64,000 nucleotides of DNA from Macrosoma leucophasiata (GCA_036365455.1 JAWQUS010000019.1:10206001-10270000), one strand, 5' to 3'; counted from the first letter of the stretch, positions 12,701 to 28,000 are shown. Translations and numbers: made by a program. The notes: generated by a model not told the origin, from the letters alone.

Positions 12701-15700
12701 GCGTATATTAAACTAAAATGATTTTTAAAATCAACCCGACGTTTCGGTCGCTTTTCAGCTTCCGTGGTCCCGGGCAGTCTGAGGTGACATTTGTCTGACA
12801 GAAGTTTGAAAAAATTATATGTAGCTACCTCCATCGATTTCGTAAACGCCAACGTCGGGTTGATTTTAAAAATCATTTTAGTTTAATATACGCGAGATAA
12901 ATCCGTAAAAATAGTTTTATTTCAATAATAATAAATGTTCAAGACATGGTCTTAAATTAGAATTAAAAAAAAACAGGCTGGTGCCATCACACGTGTGAGC
13001 AAGGAGTTTGAATTATTTCCCACGCGCTATTGCGACAACTTCTTAGATATTCATTTTAATAACCTATAACATCTAATGCATCTGATCTTTCTTTTTTTCT
13101 AGCAAATAAAATTCATCAATACATCCACTCATTGATTCCTAGCCTACACGACCTAACCCTACTATACCTAAGAAATGAACGACTAAACTAATGTATTTTT
13201 ACAGAAGAGTATATTTTTTTAGGGTTCCGTAGTCTGCTAGGAAGAGTCTATGGGTGACATTCACAGACCACACTACGACATTACTTTCAGCAAAGTACGC
13301 TTAGAACTGTCAACTCTCATACTTTTCTGACAGTTTTAAGTATACTTTACTTTTACATACATATATACTTTTTGCTGGTGGTAGAGCTCCAGTGTCGGAG
13401 CTCGCGGGCGTAGGTACCACCGCATTACCTAATATACTTGCCGCTAAATGGTAGCGTTCAGCACTATCGTGCTCCGGTCAGGTGGTAATGTTCGGCCCTG
13501 TAGTTTCCGGCACAGAGGCATAACACCTTAGACCTCAGGAGTGGTAACACATCTGCATTTTGACCTTGGGTTTTGTGTAAGTGTCTATAGGCTGTAGTCA
13601 TCACTTAACAAAAATGTGAACTGCTAGTTTACCCCATCCATTACATAAAAAAATAAAAAACATTTGCTGAAAGTCGTAGTGCGGTTTGTGAATGTCACCC
13701 AGGTAACACACGTCCGGATTCGGTACGGTGGACCGAATCCGCCAACTAAATCCTCGAGATCGGACCGCATCGGACTTGTCCGCCGGCTGGGCAGCGTTCG
13801 GGAAGTTAAGGAGCGTTTTCTCGTCAAACATCCCGCAGTCCTTGAAGACAAGTCCTTAACCAGTGCGTTTTACCGGTGATGGGTCTCGTACGAAAGCTCC
13901 AAGTCACTCAGCGGTCAATGGAAAGGGCTATGTTCGGCGTTTCCCTACTGGATCGAATCAGAAATGAGTCGCTGACATAGCCAAGCAGATTTCCAAGCTA
14001 AAGTGGCAATGGGCAGGGCACATAGCCCGGAGAACCGATAGCCGCTGGGGCAGAAAGGTTCTCGAGTGGAGACCACGTATCGGCAAACGCAGCGTAGGAC
14101 GTCCACCTGCAAGATGGACCGACGACCTGATCAAGGCTGCAGGTACCCGCTGGATGCACGTCGCTTCCGATCGGTCGGCATGGAGGTCCTTGGGGGAGGC
14201 CTATGTTCAGCAGTGGACGTCTTATGGCTGATATGATGATGATGATGTCCGCCGGACTCCTCTACACACGGCCAGATTTGGTTCGGAGCGTACAGAATCC
14301 GCTGCCCGCACCGTACCAAATCCGGACGTGTGTTACTACTATTAGCAAAATAAAGCTGTTATTTGGGACGAATATGCTTCACTTACACAAAAATGATTTC
14401 TTATAAGAAGTAGTAAGTCGAAAATATTTCAGATACCGGACGATTATGAAACCGAATTATTTTCGGATAAATGCTCACGTTACTGAGCTTTCAAGAGGAA
14501 AATAACAGAACTGCCAATACTGTTGCGTCCGCCACGTGCCGCCGTCGACGGACGTTCACGACCGATCGAAGGGAACGTTGGGAACCGATATAAACGAGGA
14601 CTTTTACAATACATGACAAAAAAAAAGATAACATTATTTTTTATATCTTGAAATAATTAATGACGACCCAGTTGGTCTAGCGGTGTGAGACGACCGTTTG
14701 ATTCGAAGGGTCGCGGGTTCGATCCCCGCACCGGAGGAAATATTTGTATGGCCTACAGATATTTGTTTCGGGTCTGGGTCTTTGTGTGTGTGTTGTATGT
14801 GTACAACGGCACCCACGACACAGGTTTATACCTAATGTCAGGCTGTGAGTGTAAGTGTATTATAAAAAAAAATACCATATATAAAAACCCATACATTCAA
14901 GATTATAGAGAGCCAAATGTTATAGATTTTGAAATGGATTTTTGACAGTTTTACTCTGCTATCATTAAAATCGAATTAAAATAACAGAACTGCCAATACT
15001 GTTGCGTTCGCCACGTGCCGCCGTCGACGGACGTTCACGACCGATCGAAGGGAACGTTGGTAACCGATATAAACGAAGACTTTTACAACTAAAGAGAAAA
15101 AAAATAATTTGAAAAAATTATTATTTTCATCTGAAAATAATTAATAATAATGGCAACCCTTGATACGTTCCACTGCTGGGCATGAGTCTCTACCCCTTTT
15201 TTTTGGGACCTGGAGCTTAGCTCCAATGCAGGTTTGTGGAGATACGGGTTAGTGGCTAACTCGTTATCGGATGTTTTCAAACCGCCCCATAAGGCCTCCG
15301 ACTAGGTTTATCGACTGCTATCTGTCGATAGCAACCGGGACCGACGGCTTAATTAGCGGTCACTCAGCACACACCTGACCGCGCCCGTATCGCTTAACCG
15401 AGTAGATCGTTTGCGATCTACACCAGCCGCGGGGCCATGCGCGCTTTATACTATATCATTAATCTTGAGATATTATCATATTTAAAAATCCATACCATTC
15501 AAGATTATAGACAGCCAAATGTGTATAGATTTTGATTTTGAGACAATGAAACATTCTGTTGATACCTTTTTTTATTATTAAGTATTTTTTTACCATTATT
15601 TATTTAAGTTTACTTTGACATATTAATCAACGTATCAGTTGTTATTCGCTTTCATTTTATATTTGTAATTTGACCTATCACAAGAAAATTCTATTATTAT

Positions 15701-15966
15701 CAAGTGATTAAATAAATTTTTGAATTTGAATTTAAAAATAATGTATGAATTTGAAATGGATTTTGGACAGTTTTAACCTATGGTTAAAATCGTGTCGTAG
15801 CCGCATCGTGGCGTATGAAGGCGTCATTACATAAGCAGGTGTCGGTACTCTGATATCGGTATCGTGCTTACTTCTGATTTCATATCTATTATAACGAACA
15901 TTACAAATCTGCTGATTATATTTTATTATTGTTCTGTGGGGGAGTGTACCTGTTTGTATTTATGAT

Positions 15967-16028
<62 letters not shown>

Positions 16029-19000
16029 CATTTGACATATTATATTTTATGTACTTAAATCATTTTTATGCATTTTCATGTTCACGGCACCTAAGTGCCG
16101 TTCAATAAATACATCACTATAAAATTAGCGTTTTGTGACCTCCTCCCCACATATTGTCACGCTGTGTCACTATCTGTGACCCCCCCCCCCCTAAATATTA
16201 CGTCGCAAATTAAAACTAAAACCCCTTGAATATTTTTTTTTAATAAAAATAGTCGAACGAAATATTAATTTAAAATATTTAACGGCTTTTTTTATATGTC
16301 ACGGAAGCGGCAATCTAGCTTGCAGTTCGACGACTGTTGATGTTAATGACGACTACAGCCTATAGACACCCACATAAAGATCAACGTCAAAATGCAGATT
16401 CGTTACCACTCCTGAGGCTTAAGGTGTTATGCCTCTGTGCCGGAAATTACAGGGCTGTAAATTACCACCTGACCGTAACACGATAGTGCTAAACACTACC
16501 ATTTAGCGGCAAGTATATTAGGTAATGCGGTGGTGCCTACGCCCGCGATCTACTTCACTGGAGCTCAACCACGAGTAGACGCAGCTTTTTAAAAAAATAT
16601 TTATATTTATTTTTTAACAAATAATAAATTAAAAAAAACAAACTCTGAAAAAACCAAACATGGCAAAATTTTATGTTAAAATTTTATTTCAAAAACAGTT
16701 AAACTAATTGCGATACATTGTTAATTTGTTGATTGATGGTTCATTGTTACAGGCACGTACGAAACTCAACAATTAATATTGCACATCGAGCCTGCGACAG
16801 AGACGATCGGCTCGTTTCGACTTCGTAGAGCGTTATCTCTGTTGCACACTGCCTACATAAGCACTAACAGTCCGGTATTCGTCAAATACCTGCTCAAAAT
16901 GGTCGAAAAACGTTCAATAGGTACGGTGCGAAAGAGATAACGCTCTACAGACACGAAATAAGCCGAAGTCTCCTTCCTAGGCTCGATGTGCAATATTTAT
17001 TGTTGAGCACTGTACATAATATTACGTCATAATAACATACATAATGAACATTGACAAGTCAGTGATTTGGCAATATCACCACCCACGTAAAACCTCCTTC
17101 ACGTATCTACTCCGATGAGTTTGTAGGTGTGAATGATAAGACAATACCTTGACTACAATTAAAACCATAAAAACGTATCACGCTTGTGTTCTGCGAAGGA
17201 ATAGGCGAAGGTAGATGAATAAATTCAAGAATAGAAATGTAAAAGATGGCACACCGCGGACACTCCGCCAAAATTTCATACAAACGCTTAATTTGGTCTC
17301 TATTACACGGCATCAATCAGTGACGTGCTACGTACGCGTACAACTGTGTGCGTAGCTTGTAGAATATACCAACCGTCGCTCATAAGAGGGGAGGTGGTTG
17401 GGTGAGACGGGGAAATCGGGCGGGACGGCGAAGTGTCCATTCTATTCTATACGTAGTATTGTTACATATTCTCTGAAGATGGCGAGCTTATTAAGTTTTA
17501 TTAGCTCTTGGCACATTACCATACTCCGAGGCTGGCACTAGGCAGACGCCGGCAAAAATTAAAAAATACTTTCTACACAAAAACTATGTTAGAAAGAAAG
17601 AAGAAAGAAAGAAAGAACATTTGTTTATTCAGTGCGCCTGAGACACATGAAAATTCACAGAAAAAAAACAAAAGATATTTATATAAAAAAGTTAAAAAAC
17701 TTATTTAATAATATTTAACATAACTAGAAGAAATTCCCCTAAGAACATAAAACAAAAAAAAATATTTTTATCTGTTACAGTGTCTATGAAATTCAAGAAA
17801 AAAATATCCCACGAGAACCGCTCCTGTTTTCAGGTCTAATAGATTCCTTTATAATTTGCTAAACAACCAGCCACTTTGTAAATAATAATGAAAAACTTCG
17901 ATCTACACCTACACAAATAAAAACACGTTCTATATGGGAATCGTACATTTTTCACTAAGCCATGAACTACAATCATGCAAAAAATACCAACTTTTCCCGC
18001 AACAAAACAAACGTCAAATCGGTAAATATTATTCGGGATAAAATATAGTCTATCATACATTTTCGTACTAAATTTTATTTACATCCGTTCGGCCGTTTGG
18101 GCCTCCAAGAGTAGGTAACAAACATCCGTCGTACGTAACATTTATCACAACTATCTATATCAGATGTTCCCAAACTATTTTTTCTTGTAGACCCTTTACA
18201 ATTTTTTCTGGTTTCTGTGGACCCCCGTCCTTGCTACATTTATATCACATTCCCATATTTCCAATTTTTATTTACGCCTACTACCCCATCGAGTCTCCCA
18301 TGGACCACTTTGGGTATCACTGGTATGATGTAAGTAAATTGGTACTATCAGTGTATGTGTTGAGATCCATTATCGTGGACCCCTATTTTCATTTCATGGA
18401 CCTCCAAATTTTTATTTCGCTGACGCAGACCCCTTTCAAGTTGTCATAGACCCCCAGGGGTCGATATAGACCACTTTGGGAATCACTGATCTATATAAAT
18501 AAACAAAAAACGGGTCATGTGCGTGTCGGGCCACGCGCAGTGTAGGGTTCCGTAGTTACAGTGTAAGAGATGTAATGAAAAAATATAAAAATATTTCCTA
18601 TGGAGTTGTTCGAAATGTTCAATTGCTATCAAATTGAAATGGTATCAAATTACCAGTAACAAACTACATTGAACTCGCGCGAAGCCAGGGCGGGTCGGTA
18701 GTTTATAATGTAAAAATATATTAGATGACCACCGACGTAGAATAGCACTACGAATTACGTAACTACGACACAGGCCACAGGCAACGCGGGCCACCGGCCG
18801 CCGCGGCGGACCGGAGTACTGGGGAGTAGCCATAGCGTTTACGAGTATGTATAACCGAAGCAAAACAGTCTGTCATTTTTTGCGGGGAAAAATGCGTGTG
18901 ACACACACACACACACACTACAAAAATTGTTTATTACGACTCTTACACCTTGATTTTAACAAAAGCCTATATGCAAGTTGGGTTATGCCTGTTGCCTAGA

Positions 19001-22000
19001 AGTTTAAATGTGTGCGTGAACTGGGTGCGAACACATATTCGGTGTAACACTTTTCAGAGTCCCGTATCGCACCCAGTTCACGCACACATTTAAACTTCTA
19101 GGCAACAGGCATAGGCCCACTTGAATATGGATACTCCCCTCCGATCGGCCGGTGGCCCGTGTTGCTCTTTGGCTCAAACTAAAGTATAAAAAAATAATAA
19201 GACTACGTAGCTTGTGCTACGAACTCGATTTATTGTCTACGACACCGTAGAGTTAAGAAAGAACACACGAGACAAGGTAAATTATTACTATTTCTTATTT
19301 ATTACGTCCTAAGTCGTAGAACAAAAGTTGTTTACTATTGTGAGCAGAACATAACTTTCAGGCGCTCTAATGATATTAATGCTTATATTATACAATCAAA
19401 AGGTTTGAACAAACAGTTTGGAAACTACCCGAAAAACAGACGACACTGAAGGTTGAGTTGCTCTATTGTCGGTTTTATATGAATAGGCAGCTTTAATTAG
19501 TCGAATCCATCGTCGACCGGTCAGATTCGAAAATGGAAGTTGTCATTTCTCCGGCGCTAAGTGAATTGCACATGTGTGACAATGATTGCAAACAACAGCG
19601 CTCGCTCTATGCAGATTGAACTGGGGAAGAAATGGTAAATTTACTCAAACAATTCACTCAAGGTATAGGCGCATATATGAGTGTCGAAACAAAAACCTTG
19701 TACTCGTATCCGCTTCCTAAGTGTAAGCCAAAGAATAAATCTTTTTCTTTCTTTCTTTGACAGATAGCAGTTCACAATCAAGCAGTTCACGTAGATCGGA
19801 AGTGAATACTGCAGCCTATAAATATCTACACAAAAACCGGAGGTCAAAGTCCAGATGCGTAGTAATCCCTTAAGTTAATCCTAAATTATTTTTCCTCTGT
19901 GATGAAATTAAAGAGCAGCATACCTACGTGTAACAAGTAGCGCTAGCAATTGAGCTCTCTCTATGCAGTAGAATTTGGGTAGAATGGCAAATTTACCAAA
20001 AACCATTCACTCAAGGGATAAGCCAAGGTGTAGAAATAGAAACCTTGTACCACACCGCGGACACTCCGCCTAAATTCCATACAAACGCTTAATTTGGTCT
20101 CTATTACACAGACATCAATCAGTGACGTGTATTTATACGTGCACCTGTGTGCGTAGCACGTAGAGAATACAAAAAACAATGAGTTATAAGACTACGTAGC
20201 GTGTGCTACGTACTCGATTAATTGTCTACAATACAGTAGAATTAAGAATAAACATACAGGACCAGGAAATTTAATATTTTTTATTTATTAGGTACATCTG
20301 AATTCGAAGAACAAAAATTGTTTACTGTTATGAGCCGTCGTGTACGTCGCTTTTCGCGTAACCTGTGGAAACTCATCAAATCATCCCATGGCATCCCACA
20401 GCAACATTTTGCGGGATAAAAAGTATCATATAATCTAAGTCAGCTGATATCCTATCTATGATGATTTGTCAGTCAGCAGTTCTATCTATGTATTAAAAAA
20501 ATCATCAAAATCCGTTCTGTAGTTTCGGCGTAATTGACGGACAAACATCCAAACATCCAAGAAAGAAACTTTCACATTTATAATATTAGTGTGATATCAG
20601 TAAAACAATGTAGTCTGCAGCAAGATATTGCACATCGACATTAGTAAAGAGATTTCGGATAATTTCGGCTCGGTAGAGCGTTATCTCTTTCGCACAAAAC
20701 CTATATGTGACGTTTGTCGACGACCATTTTGATTAACTTTTGACCATTACCGGACTATTAGTGCTTAGTGTGCTTACGTAGGCAGTGTGCAGGAGGCATA
20801 ACGCTCTACGAGGACGAAACTAGCCGATTGTCTCTTTTCGAAACTCGATGTGCCATATTTCGTGACGGTTACTATAACTAGGTGTCTATTTTCAGTGTTC
20901 TTTTATTTGAAAAAAAAAAACGTATTTCTGTTTTATTTCTTTAGCCTACATTGTGAACCTTTTCTTCACAATTTATCGAAAGCTTTCATGGGTTGGAAAA
21001 TAAGCTCCGAACGCCAATACCGAGAAATGCAATTGAATAAGGTCAATAAGTGTTTCAAGAAATTCTCTAGCTATCCGTCTACGCAGCGCTTATTACGCAA
21101 TACAGCACATTTCATACAAATATCTATCACACCACCCACCGATATAAAATATCATTTCATCACTACATATTATAAGGCCCGGTTAACAATGTCTTAGGGT
21201 GAGATTCACAGACTGCACTACGACTTTACTTTCGAGCGAAGTACGCTTCGAACTGTCAAAACCCATACATTTCTGACAGTTCGAAGCATACTTTGCTCAA
21301 AGTAAAGTCGTAGTGCGGTCTGTGAATCTCACCATTAGTGTTTAGCAGAGTGCTTTCGGATAGTACTTTAGTTGAAACATGTAAACGCTACTTGCGTAGT
21401 TGTACTAAAATACTGTCCTAAAAAGACTTTACTTTGAGCAAAGTATGCTTAGAACTGTCAAATTCAAATTATTTATTGCGTTATGTCATATGGGTACATA
21501 GGTGGTTTTGTACAATGACACCCTGTTAGGGCATAGCAACATAAGAGGGGAAGCTTATGTAATAGGGGGAAAGTTAAATATTATAATTTATTTAGATTAA
21601 CATTTATATCATTTGAAGGTTTCGCTCAAATAATCCTGAATATTATAGTAACATTTATCGATGAGTAATTGTACAGTAAAGTATGAGTTTTGACAGTTCT
21701 AAGTTTTCTTTGCTCAAAGTAAAGTCGTAGTGCGGTCTGTGAATCCCACACTAAAGTCCTACTCAAATGCCACTTAAATCTAAGTGGGACTTAAAAGTCT
21801 TCTGTCTTTATAAAACACGTTCAAACGAAAGAAGTAGCGCACATTAGAGGGTTGCTTAAAATTGAGTGACGTTTGAGTATTCGGCCTTAAGACAATGTAA
21901 ACCGGGCCTAAAGTAGAGTCTCCTATTTCCACACACAGATAGATCTGTATGTATGCGCTAATGTCGGAAAGTTGTGAACGGATTTTGTTCCTGTTTGAAA

Positions 22001-25000
22001 TGTTGTAAGAGGGTTTTCTGAGGCATGTTTATATCTATAATTTATCCAACTTATATTTACCGAGAAATCACGGTTTTTATCAAAGAAGTCGGGCGCGTCC
22101 TTACAATAAAATATATATACCAACCGTACGAAGACGGGACGGGTCGCTAATTAAAAATAAAAGAAAATATGATGTCCGTTGGCACGTTCAAACTTCAAAC
22201 ATACCTTGGACGGCTTGGACCACATGAACCTTAAGTGATGACTTAAAAGGCTATTACACGACACGGTATTCAGGGTCCGCCAGAAAGGGTGGGAGTGGCC
22301 TCGCTCCTGGTTGCCGCTTATTACTCTATCCTGTCGACAGGTCCCTAACTCAGTCACAGTACAAATATGAACAGTATGGAAACTACGTATAAAACGTTGA
22401 ATCGGCGCAATTACTCAAACATGCTCATCATCGAAGGCCCCTAAGCGGTTTTAGCGGTGCTGCAGCTCCGAGTCACTCGCTAGTCGAGCGTCGATGCGCA
22501 TGTTTGTGTGACTGTGCCGTTTTGTACCTAGTTTCCATACTGTTCATATTTGTACTGTGTGTAGTTAGGGCGTTAGGCTGACCGGGGTGCTCCGATCGCC
22601 CTAATTAAGGCCCTAACTCCCTAAATGTTATTACACTACCCTGACCCTTGCTATCGTACCCTGAATACCGTACAGTGTAATAAGTCCACAAGGCCTTAAG
22701 ATATCTGCACAAGAACCAGAGGCAAAAATGCAGATGCGTTGCCACCCCTCAGAGTCCTAAGTTGTTTTGATAGTTATTACGTGGCCATACATTACCTAAC
22801 CGGAACATAATAGTGCTGAACACTACCATTTGGCGGCAGATAGATTGGGTTATGCGGTGGTGTCTACGCCCTCACACTTTTACTTTACTTAAAGTTTAAA
22901 CCAGAGGAGTTGCCAATTGCCAACGCGCTGCCAGTCTTAAGGGGCTTTTAGGTGATTAATCATTTCATTAAAGGCTCGATTCTCAAACAGTTTAAGCTAA
23001 ATTAAGTACAGAACCAACTCCACTTTTAAGGAAAACGTAGCAAATTTTATGTTAAAAACTTTCTAAATTGTTGAACACTCGTATCCCGTATACTGAAACG
23101 AGACATAGTTTTTAGGATTTACAATTTGGACTATTAGCAGAGCGTTTTTGTTGGGTGGTAGGGAAAAATGGAACCTTTGTAGGAACATTCGTGTTTCTGT
23201 CTGCCTGTCCGTCGGTCACAGTTTGCTCTCATTACTGGGCCGATTGTGTTGGAATTTTGTTGAATGAAAGACCGACTCGCACTTGGCCTGTTTTGTATAA
23301 TTCTACCGTCTACATTGTCGTAATACAATAAAAACACGTTTTTGTAAACCAAAAAATATTTTTGTATGGGAAATATTAAATTTAAAAAAGAATTACAAAT
23401 AACCTTGTATAACATATAACTTCATTGTTATTATATATTATCAAAAAACAACGTTTAAAAATTTATAGTTATTCTTAGCTATAATGGATTTCTTTATATT
23501 GCCTTGTTAATGATAAAAAATGATGACTCGTCACGCGAATGGTTTTAGTTCAAAGTAAATATAAAATAACTCTCATTGCAATGTCGTTTAGTTTCGGTTA
23601 CACCAAATTATTTGTTAAACTTAATGTTAAATTGTATTTTTTTTTTTTTTTTTTTTATGTAATGGAAGTGGTAAACAAGCATGCAGTTCACGTTGATGTT
23701 AAGTGATGACTGCAGCCTATAGACACCCACACAAAGACTAAGGTCTAAATGCAGATGCATTACCACTCCTGAGGCCTAAGGTGTTACGCCTCTGTGCCGG
23801 AAATTGCAGGGCCGTACATTACCACCTGACCGGAACACGATAGTGCTGAACACTACCATTTAGCGGCAAGTATATTAGGTAATGCGGTGGTGCCTACGCC
23901 CGCGAGCTCCGTCACTGGAGCTCTACCACCAGTAAAAAATGTATAAAATGTCCTTCTCTAACTTTAACAAAGGAGATGTTGCAAAAATGTATGGACCTCC
24001 GTATTGTACACAATATCATTAACTGGCAAAATCAATATAAACACGTTTTTACTGCATATTTTCACTTATTTAGCTTTGTTTGCACAAAACATTATTTGCA
24101 GTTAGAATTGCAACTCAAAACCAACATGGCGAATATGGCGGGCGATGTCATTTTGACATTTTCACTTTTTTAAGATTGTTTTTTGATTATATAGTACTTG
24201 GAGAAAAAAAAAGGTCATATTTTCTAAATACTATCGAAATCGATTTCATGTGTTAATACTAAGCGTCGGCTGTATCGCCGCCATGTAGAACATGGTTGAA
24301 AATGATAAAATCGTTTGAATGAAATGTGAAATATATTCTTGAATACATTAATTGTATTCTTTTCGGATTCTCCTTTAATTTACTAATTTTTTTAAGACGT
24401 GTACGAACCACAGCCGAACTTGCAACATCTCCTTTTTTTAAGTTAGAGAAGGACGTAAAATTTCGGAATCGGCGTGTATGTATGAAGAGAATGATGAATG
24501 TAGAAGAAGCACGGGAGGTGTGTCAGGACCGAGAAATCTGGCGCTCTACACTCTCCGCCCTCCCTAAGGGACTTAGCGTGAAGATACATATTATAAAGTA
24601 CAGACTTATTTTTGTAAATTGAAATTTTAACAAGAGACTAATACAAAGTAGTAAAAATAGACAATGTAAAAGACTCATGAGTATCAAATATTTAAGTTTA
24701 GTTCGATTCGTGCCATAAGTAGGTCATTCGCAAGTGTCAAATGCGCAGCAAACGGCATAAGACTGTAGCGTCCACTATACAATGTGTCCCAGGGATAAGT
24801 GACCGCCCGGCGTTTTCCGAATATTTGTAAAAAATGAAGAATGACTTGTCTACTACGGAAGATGGCGTGTCAATCGAATTACATCGCACATACGGAGTTA
24901 TCCCATTTCATCGGAAGAACATTTCCACCCATTCCTAGACTGTCAAGTTCTTTTCAGTTTAAGAAAAAAAAATTCACGCGAGGTGAACGATTTCATATTA

Positions 25001-28000
25001 TAATGTACATTTTTCAGTTGTTGGATTTAGACCTGAGTCGATTACTCCTTCGTCGAGATTCGGGTCGATCGCGACCCATTGACAAAGTGATCGAGTCTAA
25101 ATGACTCGATCGTTTGGGTCATTTGGGTCGCGACTCGATTTCGCTCAAACATATACTGTGATACTCATGATTCTCGTGATTCGAGACCCATCTGATAAGG
25201 ATGCAAGACTCGAGACCGCGATTCACACATTATGTCGCTGGCTATTTATCATTTTAATACAATTCAATTAATTACTCAATTATTTAACAATAATTTCATT
25301 CCGAAACTTTATAGGTAAATAGGATTAATTTATAGGAAAAAAATCGGCATTCAGGAACTGCACCGGTAAAGCTATTGCATAGAATGCAATGCGATTATAT
25401 AGGATAAACAACCTTTACAAATTGACGATATATAAAAACGAATATATAAAAAAACGTGTTTAGATTACTTGCTGGTATTTGAACCCGAGCCTTCCGGTCA
25501 CACTATTACGCCATTTGTCTGTTTCTTGACACAACGAATATTATATATATATATAAATTGTTTCATGTTTAAACCGACTCCAAAAAAAGGAGGTGCTTCT
25601 CAATTCGCCCAGATATTTTTTTTTACAGTTTATTTTCATTTGTATGTATGCAAAATTCTAGTTCTTGTAGGTATTCTGCTCGCAATACATAGGTACCTAC
25701 ATGGTAAGCGGAGTGGGAGGTAATAGGTTTTATTTCCTTTACGGAGCGTATAGAAAATAAAACCTATTAACCTTATTAATAAAAGCATCCCGAGCAATCA
25801 AAAAAATTATGTTCATGAAATGAACATAATTATGTTGATTGAAATGCTGTAATATTCATGCAATTTAGATCAATCTAGCTAAAAATTTTAAATCCTAATC
25901 CACTTCATAACTATGTTAACTGTAATATAGTAAAAGTGTATTTATGCATGTGTCTTCAGGCCAAATGCTTCACGTGGTAGGTAACTTAGAGAATGTGGAA
26001 TCAACCAAACACACACAACATTCGAAGCATTTATTTTATTGCCGAAATCTAATAAACATCAACACGATATGAAATGGGTTTTTGTGTAAAGTATTTCATC
26101 AATAATTATCATTCTAGTCTTTCTAACAACTTTATTATGATCAATATTTTATGTAAGATGGCGCTATTCTACAAAATAAATATCGCCCTCGCGCTCGATG
26201 TCTTTAATTTTGAATTTGTTAACGACATCTAATGAATTATGTGTGAAGGATTTCATCAACTATCATTCTAGTCTTTCCAACGACTCTATCATTTTATGTT
26301 AGATGGCGCTATTTTACAAATATCGATCGCAAAAGATCATCGCGCTGCGCTGGCTGCCATTGTTTCGCGATCGCCATTGGACAACGAAGTAATGTTCTGT
26401 CACTTTAATCGCCCGCATTAGAGTGAAACAGAACATTACAATTCGTTTTAGTATATTTCTCCGTTGGAAAGTGACAATTTTAAGTGGAACCATGTGAAAA
26501 AAAGAAATAAAATATGATCAACACCTGTACCATGACCTTTCTTTGTCACCATAAACTGCATCGCTTTTACCTTTGTCTCGTTTTGTCATACGCGGTGTCA
26601 TACACGACAAAATGAAACAAAATTTTGGTAGCGCATAAATTTTACAATTAGATGACATGGTGCAGGGGAGCATGATCGATAAAACTGTAAACAAACTGAA
26701 GTGTACTCTATGACTATTATAATAGAGTTCACGAGAAACAAAGTACCCAATGACCCAAAGGATCCAAATGATCGACTTTTTTTGTACGTCACGACCCGAT
26801 CACTTTTGTTTGGATCGTGATTCAATCAAAGTGATTCTATCGCTCGCGATCGACTCAGCTCTAGTTGGATTATTACTCGTAAAATCGTATATTTTTGCCA
26901 ATGAAAGTCCCGGTTCCGAGATTAGCCGAAACAAAAATAGTAAAAAAAAATGTTTTGGTATTTGTACCGTGTATGTAGACATACATATGCATTTAATAAA
27001 AAGCGGTTATATCTATATTACAAACAGACGTTCCAATTTTATTTATTTGTAGGTATAGATATAGATAAATTTCTACGTGAACGAAATCGCGGGCACTGCC
27101 AGTTATGTTAGGTTGGGGAATAAGTTTCTTCGCATTTTTTAAGATAATTCAAAACATTTTTAATACAGTTTATTTAAATTTAACTAAAGTATGTATGCAC
27201 CATTTTGTTCGATAACCTTTTGCCATCTTGTAGGTAGGGACATGATCCCATTGCTATAAAAATTTTGGGACTTCTCATAAAAATATGGTACATACATACT
27301 TTAGTTAAATTTAAATAAACAATATTAAAAAATGTTTTGAATTATCAATGCAAATCGATTACGGAAAATTTACAATTTTCCATAATTAAAAGTATGCCTA
27401 AGAGACATTTTAAAAGAGCCAACTGAGTTTTTTCCGAAAAGTTTTCTCAGATCATATTGGCCTTTGGAACTTTGCCGGTGAATGACAAAGAATGACTCTT
27501 TTTCTTTTCTTTTACTCTTTGTTATCAGTTTGTAAAAAGAAATGATCAATTTTAAAATCGATATTTGTAATAATCGATTTTATAATCGATATTTGAAATA
27601 ATCGATTTTATAATCGATATTTGAAATAATCGATTTTATAATCGATATTTGCAATAATCGATTTTATAATCGATATTTGAAATAATCGATTTTATAATCG
27701 ATATCATAATCAATATTTGAAATAATCGATATTTGCAATAATCGATTTTATAATCGATATTTGCAATAATCGATTTTATAATCGATATTTGCAATAATCG
27801 ATTTTATAATCGATATCATAATTATAAAATCGATTATTGCAAATATCGATTATAAAATCGATTATTTCAAATATCGCTAATAAAATCGATTATTTCTTAT
27901 ATCGATTATAAAATCGATTATTGCACACATCGATTATAATATCAATAGTAAAATCAATTATTTCTAATATCGATTATAAAATCGATTAATTCTTATATCG

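Noticed and set aside
14494..15090. A short LTR retrotransposon (two 110-bp direct repeats)
   Set aside because: No TG...CA ends, primer-binding site or coding region. The flanking block is duplicated too, so a tandem duplication explains it better.
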